64,000 bases of DNA. Source: Gimesia chilikensis. Lineage in GTDB: Bacteria > Planctomycetota > Planctomycetia > Planctomycetales > Planctomycetaceae. The notes beneath the pieces were generated by a model, which saw nothing but the letters and a program-made list of their open reading frames with translations, did no database searches and had not been told where the DNA came from. Below are positions 1-9,634 of the stretch, piece after piece; the first letter of the stretch is position 1, and each line of letters begins with the position of its first letter. A program made the position numbers and the translations under genes. The stretch is from NCBI RefSeq assembly GCF_008329715.1, contig NZ_VTSR01000005.1:248001-312000 (forward strand). The letters are read 5' to 3'.

Positions 1-77
1 GCCAGATTCAGAAATCGGCGTATTTCAGACACACCAGTAACAGCAGGTGCGGATATCGTTTTTGATTTTATATTCAT
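1..77 (-). CDS. N-terminus of an unidentified protein (partial, runs off window)
   Basis: An ATG on the minus strand at 77 is preceded by GAGG at a normal distance, and the frame stays open to the window edge (25 codons, beginning MNIKSKTIS). It starts about 85 bases after the stop of the large secreted protein gene and runs in the same direction, so it may be the next gene of that operon. Too little is visible to name a family. Confidence 0.45.
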   Translation of the reverse strand, partial: MNIKSKTISAPAVTGVSEIRRFLNL

Positions 78-161
78 GGCGAACCTCATGCAGTTAGTCG
101 CTCACAGTCGGATTTGATTCAACTCTCGGTGAATCCGTTTTGGTAGTTTCAGACTTATCTG

Positions 162-3100
162 CTATTTCTCGTCAGTCTGGTCATCCTGGAAATCATCGAA
201 TACACCGGGAGGCGGAATCACTGCCGCTGATTTACCGGCAAGATCCAGCTGTGAATCATCAGCTTGATGATCAGCGATACCTACGGAGCGGAGTGCTGCG
301 ATCGAATACAGAATCCAGATTGCAAACAGAGCCAGAATTCCGTATCGGGCCGCGTAGAGACCATGCAGAATTTTGTCTGCATTGGTCAGACTGAACATGG
401 CTAACAGAAACCCGAGAACAATCAGCACCGTAACTTTGTTTTCCCAGGGAGTCTTTCGCATGACGACGGCAATGACAACCAGAGCAATTCCCAGAACCCA
501 GCTATAGAGGGAGAGTTTCCACCAGGAGACTTCAATCTCCGGACTGCCCCCCAGGCGGGTGAAGCTGTAAGCACGACCCTCTGTCGGAAAATCGATCAGT
601 GATCCGGCTGAAACGCCGATCCAGGAATCGAAAAAGGATGCGTCTGCATCAATTCCACCCCGCTTAGGAATCACGCCGGCCAGATGAGGTTCGAACTCCG
701 ATTTAAAATCATCAGAGGAACGAACCAGAGCATAGTCATCCGGCACCCAGATCACAGTTTTCAACTGTTGTACTACTACATTCGCAGCCTGCACACCACC
801 CAATCGAGGTAACGGCAATCCCAGCTTACCGCCTGGCGAATCAGTAATGCGTGGCACGGACTTGGTAAACATCAGGCTGACGAGGAACGACTCGTCCGAT
901 GCCTGATCGCGAGAAACATTTACGAAGTAGCTGGTCCAGCCTTCTTCGCTCTCGCTGTCATCTGCTTTCTCCAGCGGAACCGGCTGACCGGCAACGGTGA
1001 TACTTAAGGGCTCAATGCCCTCAGGCAATGCGACTTTCAACTGTTGTCGTTCGCTGGACTTCATCAGATAGCGACAACGATACGTAGAACGTCCCTCTTT
1101 ACTGACCACAATTTCCACCAGCGACTTCAGTACGATTGTCTCTACGACTTCCTGGATCTTATGACGCGTGGAAGCGAGGTCGAGCATGACCGGCTGGCTG
1201 AAATAGCGATAAGCGAGAAAACCATCCCGCGGCAGTAAAGTCAGCTCTCTCATGTCGATCGGCTCCAGCTGATCTGACAACTCAGCGGTAGTTACCGAGA
1301 GGGTCTTGGACTTGCTGACAGCGATTTCACCATACACGCGTGCGAGTGGTACGTTTCGCGAGCGTGGCTGGTCATCAGTTTTCTCCAGCCCCAACACTTT
1401 TAACGGCTGTAAGGCAATCTGCTTCAGGGCGATATCGCCAGAGGAATCCTCGGCTGCTTTCTCTGATTCTTCAGTTTTCTCCTGCTCAGCGTCTTCGTTC
1501 TCTTTCGCTTCTTTTTCTCCTTCAGCCGCCGGTTCTGCATCCGCCGGATTCTTCTCCTTAGGAGCTTTTGCGACTGCCTGCAGGCCTGGAGTGATATCAT
1601 AACGGACTTCCAGAGTGTAGGGGCCCTGCACATTCCGTTGTGTGATGATCGTCCAGGTCACCCAGCCATCAACGGCCTGCTCGGCCCGGCTTTTCTGTTT
1701 GATGGAGGGAGCCGGTGCGGGCGAAAGAGATCGAATTTGAACCAGGTCCGCGATTGCCTCCGGTACTGCGAACCGAAACGTATCGACACCCGCATACTGC
1801 ACCTGGTAATTGATGCGGCTGGTTACCTCTGCAATCTGTTCTTTGACACTGATGGAGGTAGCGACATCAGCGACCAGTCGTGTCGGTTTGATCTGAATCT
1901 CAACCGGAATCACCACGGGCCGCCGGTTGTATTCCCATACCGAAGCCAGTGCCAGCCGGGCTGACTGTCGCTGCTGGGGGCTGTTAGCCGGCTGGGCACC
2001 AACCACATCCGGGTTACTGATAATCAGCTCCATCGATTCCGGTGCATACAGGGCAATCTGGCCTGTCTCTCGTTCGACGTCGGTCGCTTCCAGAATGGGA
2101 ATATTGACCGTTCCAGAGAGGTCGTCCTGAGCCAGATCCCGATGAGCACGAACCTGCAGTTTCAGTTTTCCCTGAAATTTCTGTTGCAGGGACACCGTCA
2201 GCAGGCGGGACTCTTTGTCGAAGTTATATTCTTTAAGCCCGGACACATTCACGGAATCGATCTCCAGATCTTCGGGCACTTTCAACTGGAAGGAAAAGAT
2301 TCCAGCCCGCTGGATATCATAATTGAGCTGCGCTGTGACTTTGATTTCGTCTTCACCGAAATAGCAGTCCGTCTGTTGCGCAACGAAGATTCGGGGTTCG
2401 AGGGGCTGCACACGGATCTGCAACGTTGCCGAGGGATTGAAAAAGCGATAATAGACAGCCCCGGGCCGGCGGATGTTCTCTGGGATGCCGTTGGCTTCGC
2501 TGCGGGTCACTCCCTCAAACTTCGTGACGGTGAAGGTCATGGTCTCACCCGCATCGATGGCGATCTGGCCGCTTTCCCGGATGACGTCCAAGGCATGAAT
2601 TCCGTGCGTCGCAGAATCGGAGAGTCCCAGGATCTCGAACGGCTCTTCGGGAATTTCTTTTTCAGTATGCACTTCGATCTGCGCGTCGTCCTGTAACTGA
2701 TTCAGAAATTCAACCTGAATCACCTGACGCCCATCGCCCTTTTCAACTTTCCAGCTCTTGATTTTTGTATTGGCTGATGACAGATCCAGAATTCGGTCGT
2801 TGAGGGGCACCGCGATGCGTGCCGATTTCATGTCTCCCCGCAGGACATCGTATTTTAAAGTGGCCTGGGTATGTACCAGTCCATCACGAATGAAAACCAG
2901 AGTGGAGTTCTCAACACTGGCCAGCAGGTCCATCTCCGGCTTGCTGCTTTCCCGGGGATACCAGAGCACACTGATCTGATTGGTGGCTCCGACAGTCGAT
3001 TTCACAACGGTCGATTTCTCAGCTGACTTCGCGGGCAGGCGGACCAGTTGCGGATTGATTTTGACGGTCTGATCCGGTTCGGGAATCGTGAGATCCAGGG

Positions 3101-3722
3101 TGGTGATGCCTACTGTCGGGCAGGCAAACTGAAACTGATGTCCTTCCGGCGAATTCTTCACCCGCGTTAACAGTTCAATCTGAACCTGGTGTTCGCCTTT
3201 TTCGGACAGGAGCAGCGCGTACTGCCCCGGCCCGGTGCCGCGCAGAAAGACCTTTGATTTTTCCGAAGTGACTTTACCAATGGCGGCATCACCAAACTGC
3301 AGGGGAAGCTCGACCCAGGGATCACCCATCACCTGAACGGTCAGATTACATTGGATCCGGGCGACATTCTCTTCGATCGTGGCCGTGTAAGACGAACTCG
3401 TCACTACGGCTTTGACAGGAAACTGAATCTTCCCGTCCGTCCCCAGTCCCGCTGACTGCGACCAGAGTTTCAGATACTCGACATACGGCATGAAAACCGT
3501 CGCATCCGATTTCTGGAATACGTCCTTGATATTCTTAAAAGGGATATAGATCAGGCGATCCCAGTCATCCTGTTCTTTCCCCGCTGAATCAGCCTCGCCA
3601 GCAGCAGGTTTCTCTGCTTCGACTTTGGCTTGAGCGAGTGCCGAGCGGGGCACTCCTCCCAGTAATGTGCATGCCAGACAGATCAGAAGAACGAAACGAG
3701 GAGTGCATCTCAGACAGCGCAT
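162..3722 (-). CDS. Large secreted/membrane-anchored protein of unknown function
   Basis: About 1186 residues. The N-terminus is a signal peptide (two arginines, a hydrophobic core near residues 10-25, then a cut site after SALAQ), so the bulk lies outside the cytoplasm. The long middle part reads as repeated beta-rich segments without cysteine pairs or a recognisable catalytic motif, interrupted near residues 705-745 by a low-complexity Lys/Glu/Ala tract. The C-terminus has hydrophobic stretches near residues 1070-1150, probably two or three membrane helices, followed by a short acidic tail. I chose ATG 3722 rather than the upstream GTG at 3731 because AGGTGG sits six bases before it. I do not recognise the family; a planctomycete envelope or adhesion scaffold is only a guess. 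It is divergent from the ceramidase-like gene across a 382-bp AT-rich gap. Confidence 0.85.
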   Translation of the reverse strand: MRCLRCTPRFVLLICLACTLLGGVPRSALAQAKVEAEKPAAGEADSAGKEQDDWDRLIYIPFKNIKDVFQKSDATVFMPYVEYLKLWSQSAGLGTDGKIQFPVKAVVTSSSYTATIEENVARIQCNLTVQVMGDPWVELPLQFGDAAIGKVTSEKSKVFLRGTGPGQYALLLSEKGEHQVQIELLTRVKNSPEGHQFQFACPTVGITTLDLTIPEPDQTVKINPQLVRLPAKSAEKSTVVKSTVGATNQISVLWYPRESSKPEMDLLASVENSTLVFIRDGLVHTQATLKYDVLRGDMKSARIAVPLNDRILDLSSANTKIKSWKVEKGDGRQVIQVEFLNQLQDDAQIEVHTEKEIPEEPFEILGLSDSATHGIHALDVIRESGQIAIDAGETMTFTVTKFEGVTRSEANGIPENIRRPGAVYYRFFNPSATLQIRVQPLEPRIFVAQQTDCYFGEDEIKVTAQLNYDIQRAGIFSFQLKVPEDLEIDSVNVSGLKEYNFDKESRLLTVSLQQKFQGKLKLQVRAHRDLAQDDLSGTVNIPILEATDVERETGQIALYAPESMELIISNPDVVGAQPANSPQQRQSARLALASVWEYNRRPVVIPVEIQIKPTRLVADVATSISVKEQIAEVTSRINYQVQYAGVDTFRFAVPEAIADLVQIRSLSPAPAPSIKQKSRAEQAVDGWVTWTIITQRNVQGPYTLEVRYDITPGLQAVAKAPKEKNPADAEPAAEGEKEAKENEDAEQEKTEESEKAAEDSSGDIALKQIALQPLKVLGLEKTDDQPRSRNVPLARVYGEIAVSKSKTLSVTTAELSDQLEPIDMRELTLLPRDGFLAYRYFSQPVMLDLASTRHKIQEVVETIVLKSLVEIVVSKEGRSTYRCRYLMKSSERQQLKVALPEGIEPLSITVAGQPVPLEKADDSESEEGWTSYFVNVSRDQASDESFLVSLMFTKSVPRITDSPGGKLGLPLPRLGGVQAANVVVQQLKTVIWVPDDYALVRSSDDFKSEFEPHLAGVIPKRGGIDADASFFDSWIGVSAGSLIDFPTEGRAYSFTRLGGSPEIEVSWWKLSLYSWVLGIALVVIAVVMRKTPWENKVTVLIVLGFLLAMFSLTNADKILHGLYAARYGILALFAIWILYSIAALRSVGIADHQADDSQLDLAGKSAAVIPPPGVFDDFQDDQTDEK

Positions 3723-4104
3723 GTAACCCACCTTTTGTACATTACTCAGTACCCTGGCATCTGTAGAGAATGGACAGCAAACAGGGTAATCGCGTAAAAA
3801 GCGTCAAATTCAGAGTTTATAGAATTAAGTATAGTTTTTTTGGCTCATTCACTGGAAGATTGGACGTCTGTGAGAGATGCGAAATTGCGAAAAAATTAAA
3901 AAATTTCACAAAATGCTCGATTAAGGGAAGAGAGCCTGCTTTCAACTATTTCCTGTCTATTAACAGGACGTTTAGATCTGGGAGTCCCAACCAGCTTCCC
4001 CACCTGCTTGCTTCCATTGTGAGTACTGTTTAAGTTCAATAGCTGCTCTCATCGAAACGTCTGAACCAACGCGTTCTGAATAACTCGCTTCAGGAAACAG
4101 TCAC
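3723..4104. other. AT-rich divergent intergenic region
   Basis: This 382-bp gap separates two divergent genes and must hold both promoters. It has A/T runs around 3830-3910. I could not settle on a convincing -35/-10 pair. An 87-codon open frame at 3770-4033 has no family resemblance and no good ribosome binding site and I do not count it as a gene. Confidence 0.5.
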
Positions 4105-5487
4105 ATGCAGTGTCGGCACCGAGTCTCTTCGACTTCTTTACTCATCCTGGTCGTTTTTCTTAGCGTGCGATCTCTGTTCGCTGGCGATCTGCAAATCGTT
4201 CCTTTCAACCAGGATGTCACTCCTGAGTTGGGACAGCCTGTGGCATATGCTCCCGCGCGGAAAATCGTGACGCCCCTTTATGCCCGCGGAGTGGTCCTGC
4301 TCTCTGATGAAGCGCCGGTCGTCCTGTGTGCCGTGGATGCGATTGGCATTGGAAACGAAGGCTACGATACCTGGCGCGAAAAGCTGGCTGAAGCAGCCGG
4401 AACCACACCGGAGCGTGTTGCCGTTCATTCCCTGCATCAGCATGATGCACCCCGCGTCGATTTTGCCACTGGGCGCATCCTGGAGAACGAGGGACTGGGG
4501 GGCTTGAAATACGATAATGCCTACGGTCTGCAGTGCATCCAGAAAGTGGCGAGTGCCATCCGAAAGGGATTGAAACAACCACAGAAGGTAACTCATCTGG
4601 GTATTGGCAAAGCAAAAGTCAACAAGGTGGCATCGAATCGCAGGCTGCTGGGCGATGATGGCAAAGTGCGACTGATGCGCTGGAGTAAGTCAAAAGCCCC
4701 TGAAGCGATAAATGCACCGGAAGGAGTGATCGATCCTTACCTGCGTTCAATCTGTTTCTGGAACGGTGAGAAACCCATCGCTGTGCTGAACTACTATGCG
4801 ACGCATCCCCAAAGCTATTATGGTCAGGGAGATGTCAATTATGAATTTGTCGGCATGGCCCGGGAGGCACGCAATGAGGCATTACCGGGTACACTCAACG
4901 TTTACTTCAACGGTGCTGCAGGCAATATTGCCGCCGGTAAATACAACAGTGGCGAGCCTGAAATGCGTCCGATTCTCGCACAGCGAATTGAGAAAGCCAT
5001 GCAGCAGGCATTTGAGAGTCAACGGAAAGTGGCTGTGAATTCCGAGGACCTGCACTGGAAGACCGAAATGACAGCACTACCCGTCGCGGCACACCTGGAT
5101 CCTGAACAGCTCAAGTCAATCATCGAGGACACAAGTAAAACTCCGCGCGAACGAGCCTCGGCTGCATTCAACCTGGTCTGGTACCAGCGGGCCAGCCAGG
5201 GACATCAGATTCCCATCACCTGCCTGCACCTTAAATCAGCTTCGATCCTGCATTTACCGGGTGAACTGTTCATTGAGTATCAGCTGAAAGCACAGGAGCT
5301 GGCTCCCGGCCGAACGGTCTGCCTGGCAGCCTATGGTGACTATGGTCCGGGCTACATCTGCACCGAAATCGCATACAGCCAGGGAGGCTATGAATCGAGC
5401 CCCCGCGCCAGCCAGGTCGCGCCACAGGTCGAAGCGGTGTTAAATACCGCGATCGAAAAACTGCTCAAGTCGGCACCGGAGCAGTAA
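4105..5487 (+). CDS. Secreted neutral/alkaline ceramidase-like protein
   Basis: 460 residues with a signal peptide (residues 1-26, ending LFAG). The mature part resembles the N-terminal domain of neutral/alkaline non-lysosomal ceramidases, a zinc amidase fold often found in secreted planctomycete proteins: it has the early CAVDAIGIG segment, the His-rich motif HSLHQHDAP around residue 110, an N-R-R motif near residue 178, and a later YATHPQSYYG segment where the family has further metal or substrate contacts. AGGAAA lies nine bases before the ATG. It is shorter than true ceramidases (about 650-700 residues) and lacks their C-terminal Ig-like domain, so the substrate is uncertain; a lipid or sugar amide is possible. 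It stands alone, convergent with the HTTM gene 29 bp away. Confidence 0.85.
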   Translation: MQCRHRVSSTSLLILVVFLSVRSLFAGDLQIVPFNQDVTPELGQPVAYAPARKIVTPLYARGVVLLSDEAPVVLCAVDAIGIGNEGYDTWREKLAEAAGTTPERVAVHSLHQHDAPRVDFATGRILENEGLGGLKYDNAYGLQCIQKVASAIRKGLKQPQKVTHLGIGKAKVNKVASNRRLLGDDGKVRLMRWSKSKAPEAINAPEGVIDPYLRSICFWNGEKPIAVLNYYATHPQSYYGQGDVNYEFVGMAREARNEALPGTLNVYFNGAAGNIAAGKYNSGEPEMRPILAQRIEKAMQQAFESQRKVAVNSEDLHWKTEMTALPVAAHLDPEQLKSIIEDTSKTPRERASAAFNLVWYQRASQGHQIPITCLHLKSASILHLPGELFIEYQLKAQELAPGRTVCLAAYGDYGPGYICTEIAYSQGGYESSPRASQVAPQVEAVLNTAIEKLLKSAPEQ

Positions 5488-5516
5488 GCTCACGACTCCG
5501 GTAGCCGGCTCCCTCT

Positions 5517-7052
5517 TCAGTTCGCCATGGCGGAAAGTTTGGGAAGTAGAGTTACTGATCGTCGCATCACTTCCACACCCTTCGATTTGACGGAAATATA
5601 ATATTTCCCGGGTGCCAGGATCTCTTCGGGATAGAACTGGAAGATGGCCCGCAGATTTTCCCGGGTCGCAATCTGACCGGTGCGATACACGATGCGACCA
5701 CTCTCTTCACAGAGATGGCAGTCTACCCAGAGATCTTCGTGAGGCGGGTTCAGACTGCATTGAACGAGAATTGATTCTCCCAGTTCAAATTCAGATTTGC
5801 GGTTGATCAACCAGCCACCCACCATCTGCGTTCCGACATCGACAGACAGAAACTTGTCTTTTTCGCGCATCGTCTGTTCGGGTCTGAGCATCTCCGCTAC
5901 AAGTTCCGGCTCGACTTCGTGCAGCGTCATCCGGCCTTCGGGGCGACGGATTCCATACAGATCCTGCTCGTATTCAGCATAAACCCCCAGAGCCAGTACT
6001 GCCGCGATTCCGGTGACCCAGGCAGTGGGCGATTTCCAGCTGGCAACCGGCTGGGGGCGGAACTGTTCAATCAGTGCTCTGCAACGGTCCACGTTACGCT
6101 GGAACCAGCCTCCCCGGCGATAGAGTCGCCGCAGGCGGGCGGACACCCATTGCACATCCGATTCTTTCAGGAAACAGAAATAGATCGCGATGGAAATCAT
6201 CGGGAAGATGTAAAGTCCCAGTGAGAACAGAGTCCCGATATGGAACGACGCTCCCAGAGCCAGTGCGATGGGACGTCCCCATTTGCGCCAGACCACAAAG
6301 ATGAAGACCATTTCCCAGACAATCGCCACGTAGGACATGACCGACACAATAATCGGGTACAGCGTCAGATATTCTCCCAGTGGATGTGGGTTATTATAGC
6401 GGGACATGGCCCAGTAAATGATCTGATCCCCTTCCAGGTAACCAGGCGTATGCAGTTTTGTAATCGCAGCCCCAAAATAAATCAGGGCGATCAGAATCTG
6501 CATCAAGCGCTGTGGCCAGACTTCAAAGCGCGGTGGATCCAGTTTCGCATACTGGGGCCAGTTGCTTGCTGCTCTCTTTCCTTTCAGCCAGCTGTCAACC
6601 GACCAGACGGAACCACAGTGAGACAGGGAAAGAATAAACAGGACATGGGTAGAGATGGCCGAATATTTGGTCGCCATGCTGATACAGTCCATACAGCAGA
6701 AGTAGGTATAGAGGATCAGAGACGCAACCAGTGAGAAGCGCGTCATCCAGCCAATACTGCTGCAAAACAGGAAGAATGCGAGGGCGGTAAACAGTCCAAC
6801 GGCGACCGTGCCGGGCAGCACGGGAAGATAGTCATAATAACGAAACAGGTCTGCCAGTGGTGCAGGAGCGCCATCTGCAGAAAACAGTTCCCGGGCAAAA
6901 GGCCAGCGGGTGCAGACGGTCCCCAGCAGAACCAGGGGAACCAGCATTCGCACAATCGCCAGCCCATAAGGGACTTCCTGTGCGAAAAAGAACTGGTGGA
7001 AGCGATCACGAAGTTTTCCGGTTTGCGTTGAAATCACTTCTGGAGCATCCAT
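5517..7052 (-). CDS. HTTM-domain integral membrane protein (vitamin K carboxylase-like fold)
   Basis: 511 residues. Roughly the first 330 form a multi-pass membrane region of the HTTM type, the fold shared with vitamin K-dependent gamma-glutamyl carboxylase; visible features are the N-terminal LAIVRMLVPLVL helix, ALIYFGAAITKLHTPGYLEG, and FHIGTLFSLGLYIFP. A linker with one more helix (AWVTGIAAVLALGVYA, near 345) leads to a soluble C-terminal beta-sandwich of about 130 residues, probably outside the membrane. The enzymatic activity of bacterial HTTM proteins is largely unknown and I cannot confirm the carboxylase base. The upstream gene on the same strand (7129-7797) ends 76 bp before this start and is probably co-transcribed. 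Confidence 0.85.
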   Translation of the reverse strand: MDAPEVISTQTGKLRDRFHQFFFAQEVPYGLAIVRMLVPLVLLGTVCTRWPFARELFSADGAPAPLADLFRYYDYLPVLPGTVAVGLFTALAFFLFCSSIGWMTRFSLVASLILYTYFCCMDCISMATKYSAISTHVLFILSLSHCGSVWSVDSWLKGKRAASNWPQYAKLDPPRFEVWPQRLMQILIALIYFGAAITKLHTPGYLEGDQIIYWAMSRYNNPHPLGEYLTLYPIIVSVMSYVAIVWEMVFIFVVWRKWGRPIALALGASFHIGTLFSLGLYIFPMISIAIYFCFLKESDVQWVSARLRRLYRRGGWFQRNVDRCRALIEQFRPQPVASWKSPTAWVTGIAAVLALGVYAEYEQDLYGIRRPEGRMTLHEVEPELVAEMLRPEQTMREKDKFLSVDVGTQMVGGWLINRKSEFELGESILVQCSLNPPHEDLWVDCHLCEESGRIVYRTGQIATRENLRAIFQFYPEEILAPGKYYISVKSKGVEVMRRSVTLLPKLSAMAN

Positions 7053-7128
7053 GCTTGCAATCCTGTTTATTGTAGCGAATCGAAATCAAAAGTATGGGAA
7101 ACGGTGGGAACCGCTGAAATCAGGCGTC

Positions 7129-7797
7129 TCAGTTACCGACGGGCGATGAGAGATGTACGGGAACATCCGGATCATGCTGGAAGCCGGATTCCATGACCTG
7201 CTGACCGACGGTCGTCGCGAAGAACGAACGCCCACGGTTCATATCTGATAAGAGACGTGGATTATCACTGACCTGCAGCGTGCGCTGACGTGTCAGCCAG
7301 GGCACATAGGTTTGTGCGACCATCCCATCCGGAGTGATGACTTTTCTCAGACGATAGTAATTCTGAAAGTCCTTCTGCTCCTCATAGCGTTGATCCCAGA
7401 CGGCATCGGGCAGATTATATTTCTTGCACCAGGCTTCCTCGATGCACATGATCCGCAGCATCGGCTCATGGTCCGTTTTATCGAGCGTATTCATCGCCAT
7501 ACGGACCCAGGCATCACCTGTCGTATCGTAGTGACGACGTCCCAACCCACCATAGGGGTAATAATCGCCCCAGGGCCCGGGAGACAGTTCGTAATATTTA
7601 CCGCTGATCCCTTCCCCGATGATGTGCGTTCGGATGGAATAAGCGGACCAGCCACAGAACATATCCCAGACGATGTAATACATCCCGGGATGACTGCCGG
7701 TTCGAAATGTGAATGTGTGACAGAAAATGCCAAACAGCAAAATACCGATATATCCGGTGATTGTCAGACAGCTTATGCCGCGTTTTAATAATCGCAT
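7129..7797 (-). CDS. Hypothetical membrane-anchored partner of the HTTM protein
   Basis: 222 residues with one N-terminal hydrophobic helix (residues 9-30) and an aromatic-rich soluble domain (WDMFCGWSAY, ELSPGPWGDYYPYGG, EEAWCKKYNLPD). AGGGAAGG precedes the ATG. It has no motif I can assign to an enzyme. Its position directly before the HTTM gene in the same direction suggests a two-gene operon in which this protein is an accessory or substrate-presenting subunit; that is inference from context. The N-terminal helix may be an uncleaved anchor or a signal peptide. Confidence 0.75.
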   Translation of the reverse strand: MRLLKRGISCLTITGYIGILLFGIFCHTFTFRTGSHPGMYYIVWDMFCGWSAYSIRTHIIGEGISGKYYELSPGPWGDYYPYGGLGRRHYDTTGDAWVRMAMNTLDKTDHEPMLRIMCIEEAWCKKYNLPDAVWDQRYEEQKDFQNYYRLRKVITPDGMVAQTYVPWLTRQRTLQVSDNPRLLSDMNRGRSFFATTVGQQVMESGFQHDPDVPVHLSSPVGN

Positions 7798-8021
7798 CAG
7801 CGTCGCCTTCCCTGGCTCAACAGTGAGATCAATTTTTGTAAGACTTTGTTAAAACGAAGATTACAAGCACTTGGATTCGGCAGCTTCTGCCGGAAATCGG
7901 CTAAAATCTTCGTTCTCAGAGGCGGCAATATCGCTGATCTTGGATTTCAGGTCAATAGCAACCTTTTTGTCCGATTTAAGTCACTTATGAGTTAGCCATT
8001 GAGAAGATCGAAAGGACTGTT

Positions 8022-9545
8022 TCAACGGGTAACGTGCTTTTGAATTGCTGCGAAGATCCCGTCCCAGAGATACTCTTCCGCTTCCGCATCGATCTGCAAA
8101 CCGACGTCTGTCGCAGCCTGAGTTGTCACGGGACTGATACTGACCAGACGGGTTCTGCTCCCCAGGTGCTGACGAATATCTTCGGTCAACAGCCGACTGA
8201 AATTGCGGGCTATTGAGGGGCTGCTGAGTCCAATCCAGTCGATTTCTCCTGATTCCAGCAGTTCCAGGCTCTCGCTTCCCCAGCTGGCGACATCGTGATT
8301 TTCGTAAACCACAATCTTATCGACCGTCGCGGAAACTTCTGCTAATTCCGTCTGCAAGACTTCACGGCCTCGGTTAGCTCCCGCCCAGAGAATCTTCTGA
8401 CTTTGGACCAGTGGCTTCAGAGCGGCGGCCAAAGCTTCGGCGCGGTACTGATCGGGAATCAGATCCGCCCGCAAATGAAATTGCTGCAAGGCTTCCGCAG
8501 TCGAGGGACCGATGGTGGCGATCTTGAGCCGGGCCAGTTTCCGCGCATCATAGCCTGTTTCCCATAAGCGGTTCAGAAAATAGTTCACACCATTCGCACT
8601 GGTAAAGACCAGCCATTGATATTCATCCAGTCTCGCGATGGCGGAATCCACGGGCTCCCAGTCTGCGGGAGGACCAATTTCGATAGTCGGTAACAGCACT
8701 GGTTGCGCCCCCAGTTCCAGAGCCCGCTTGATTTCAGGCTCTGACTGTTCCTCGGCGCGGGTGATTCCAATCCGCAGACCGAATAAGGGTTTTTGTTCGA
8801 ACCAGGCAATCTGATCGCGCAGGGAAACACAATCGCCGATGACAATTAGTGAGGGAGCCACCAGGCCTGCCTGTCTGACCTGTTCGGGTAGTTGAGAGAG
8901 TGTACTCTGAACGGTTTTCTGAAAGGGTGTCGTCCCGCGACTGATGACCGCAGCAGGGGTCTCTTCTGCTTTTCCAGCCTGCATCAGCGATTCGACAATC
9001 CGCTCCAGCTTATGCAGCCCCATGTAGAACACCAGCGTTCCCGGGAATTTTGCCAGGACGTCATAGTCCAGTGCAGAATCCGGCTTAGTGGGATCTTCAT
9101 GACCGGTGATCAGTGCGACCGCGGATGCATGTGCCCGATGGGTTACCGAGATCCCAGCGTAGCCAGCAGCAGCGGTTGCTGCAGTAATTCCAGGTACGAC
9201 CTCAAACTCTATGCCCGCATTCCGCAGAGCGGCGGCTTCTTCGCTGCCGCGTCCGAAGATAAAGGGGTCTCCCCCTTTGAGGCGCACGACGGTCTTTCCT
9301 TCCAGGGCAGCGGAAATCAGGCGCTGGTTGATTTCGTCCTGCTGCAGCACACGGCGGTTTTTACAACCTTCCGAGACGCGACAGGTTCGTTCCACTTCTG
9401 AGGAAACATGCTGCAGGATGAGGGGATTCACTAATCCGTCATACAGAATCAGGTCTGCCTTTTGCAGGCACTCTATCCCCTTGAGGGTAATCAACCCGGG
9501 GTCGCCCGGACCGGCGCCCACTAAATAAACTTTACCCCCTGCCAT
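8022..9545 (-). CDS. cobA-hemD: Fused uroporphyrinogen-III C-methyltransferase / uroporphyrinogen-III synthase
   Basis: 507 residues in two domains. Residues 1-245 are an SAM-dependent uroporphyrinogen-III methyltransferase (CobA/CysG-A type): GAGPGDPGLIT at the N-terminus, the CRVSEGCK segment, GGDPFIFGRG, VVPGITAATAAA and the HRAHASAVALITGH motif. Residues about 250-507 are a uroporphyrinogen-III synthase (HemD), starting GLRIGITRAEEQ and including VFTSANGVNYF. Together they close hydroxymethylbilane to uroporphyrinogen III and methylate it at C2 and C7 to precorrin-2, the branch point to sirohaem and cobalamin. Fusions of this kind occur in several phyla. No other tetrapyrrole gene lies next to it. 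The ends of both domains are complete. Confidence 0.93.
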   Translation of the reverse strand: MAGGKVYLVGAGPGDPGLITLKGIECLQKADLILYDGLVNPLILQHVSSEVERTCRVSEGCKNRRVLQQDEINQRLISAALEGKTVVRLKGGDPFIFGRGSEEAAALRNAGIEFEVVPGITAATAAAGYAGISVTHRAHASAVALITGHEDPTKPDSALDYDVLAKFPGTLVFYMGLHKLERIVESLMQAGKAEETPAAVISRGTTPFQKTVQSTLSQLPEQVRQAGLVAPSLIVIGDCVSLRDQIAWFEQKPLFGLRIGITRAEEQSEPEIKRALELGAQPVLLPTIEIGPPADWEPVDSAIARLDEYQWLVFTSANGVNYFLNRLWETGYDARKLARLKIATIGPSTAEALQQFHLRADLIPDQYRAEALAAALKPLVQSQKILWAGANRGREVLQTELAEVSATVDKIVVYENHDVASWGSESLELLESGEIDWIGLSSPSIARNFSRLLTEDIRQHLGSRTRLVSISPVTTQAATDVGLQIDAEAEEYLWDGIFAAIQKHVTR

Positions 9546-9634
9546 CAGATCTGTTTCGCTCCCTGACTATCAAAAATACCTGGTTTAACGGTCAGCCGGG
9601 TATTATAGCAGAGAATCTGAGGATAGCGAGTTGC

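Noticed and set aside
3770-4033. 87-codon open frame
   Set aside because: AT-rich intergenic region; no ribosome binding site and no conserved feature.
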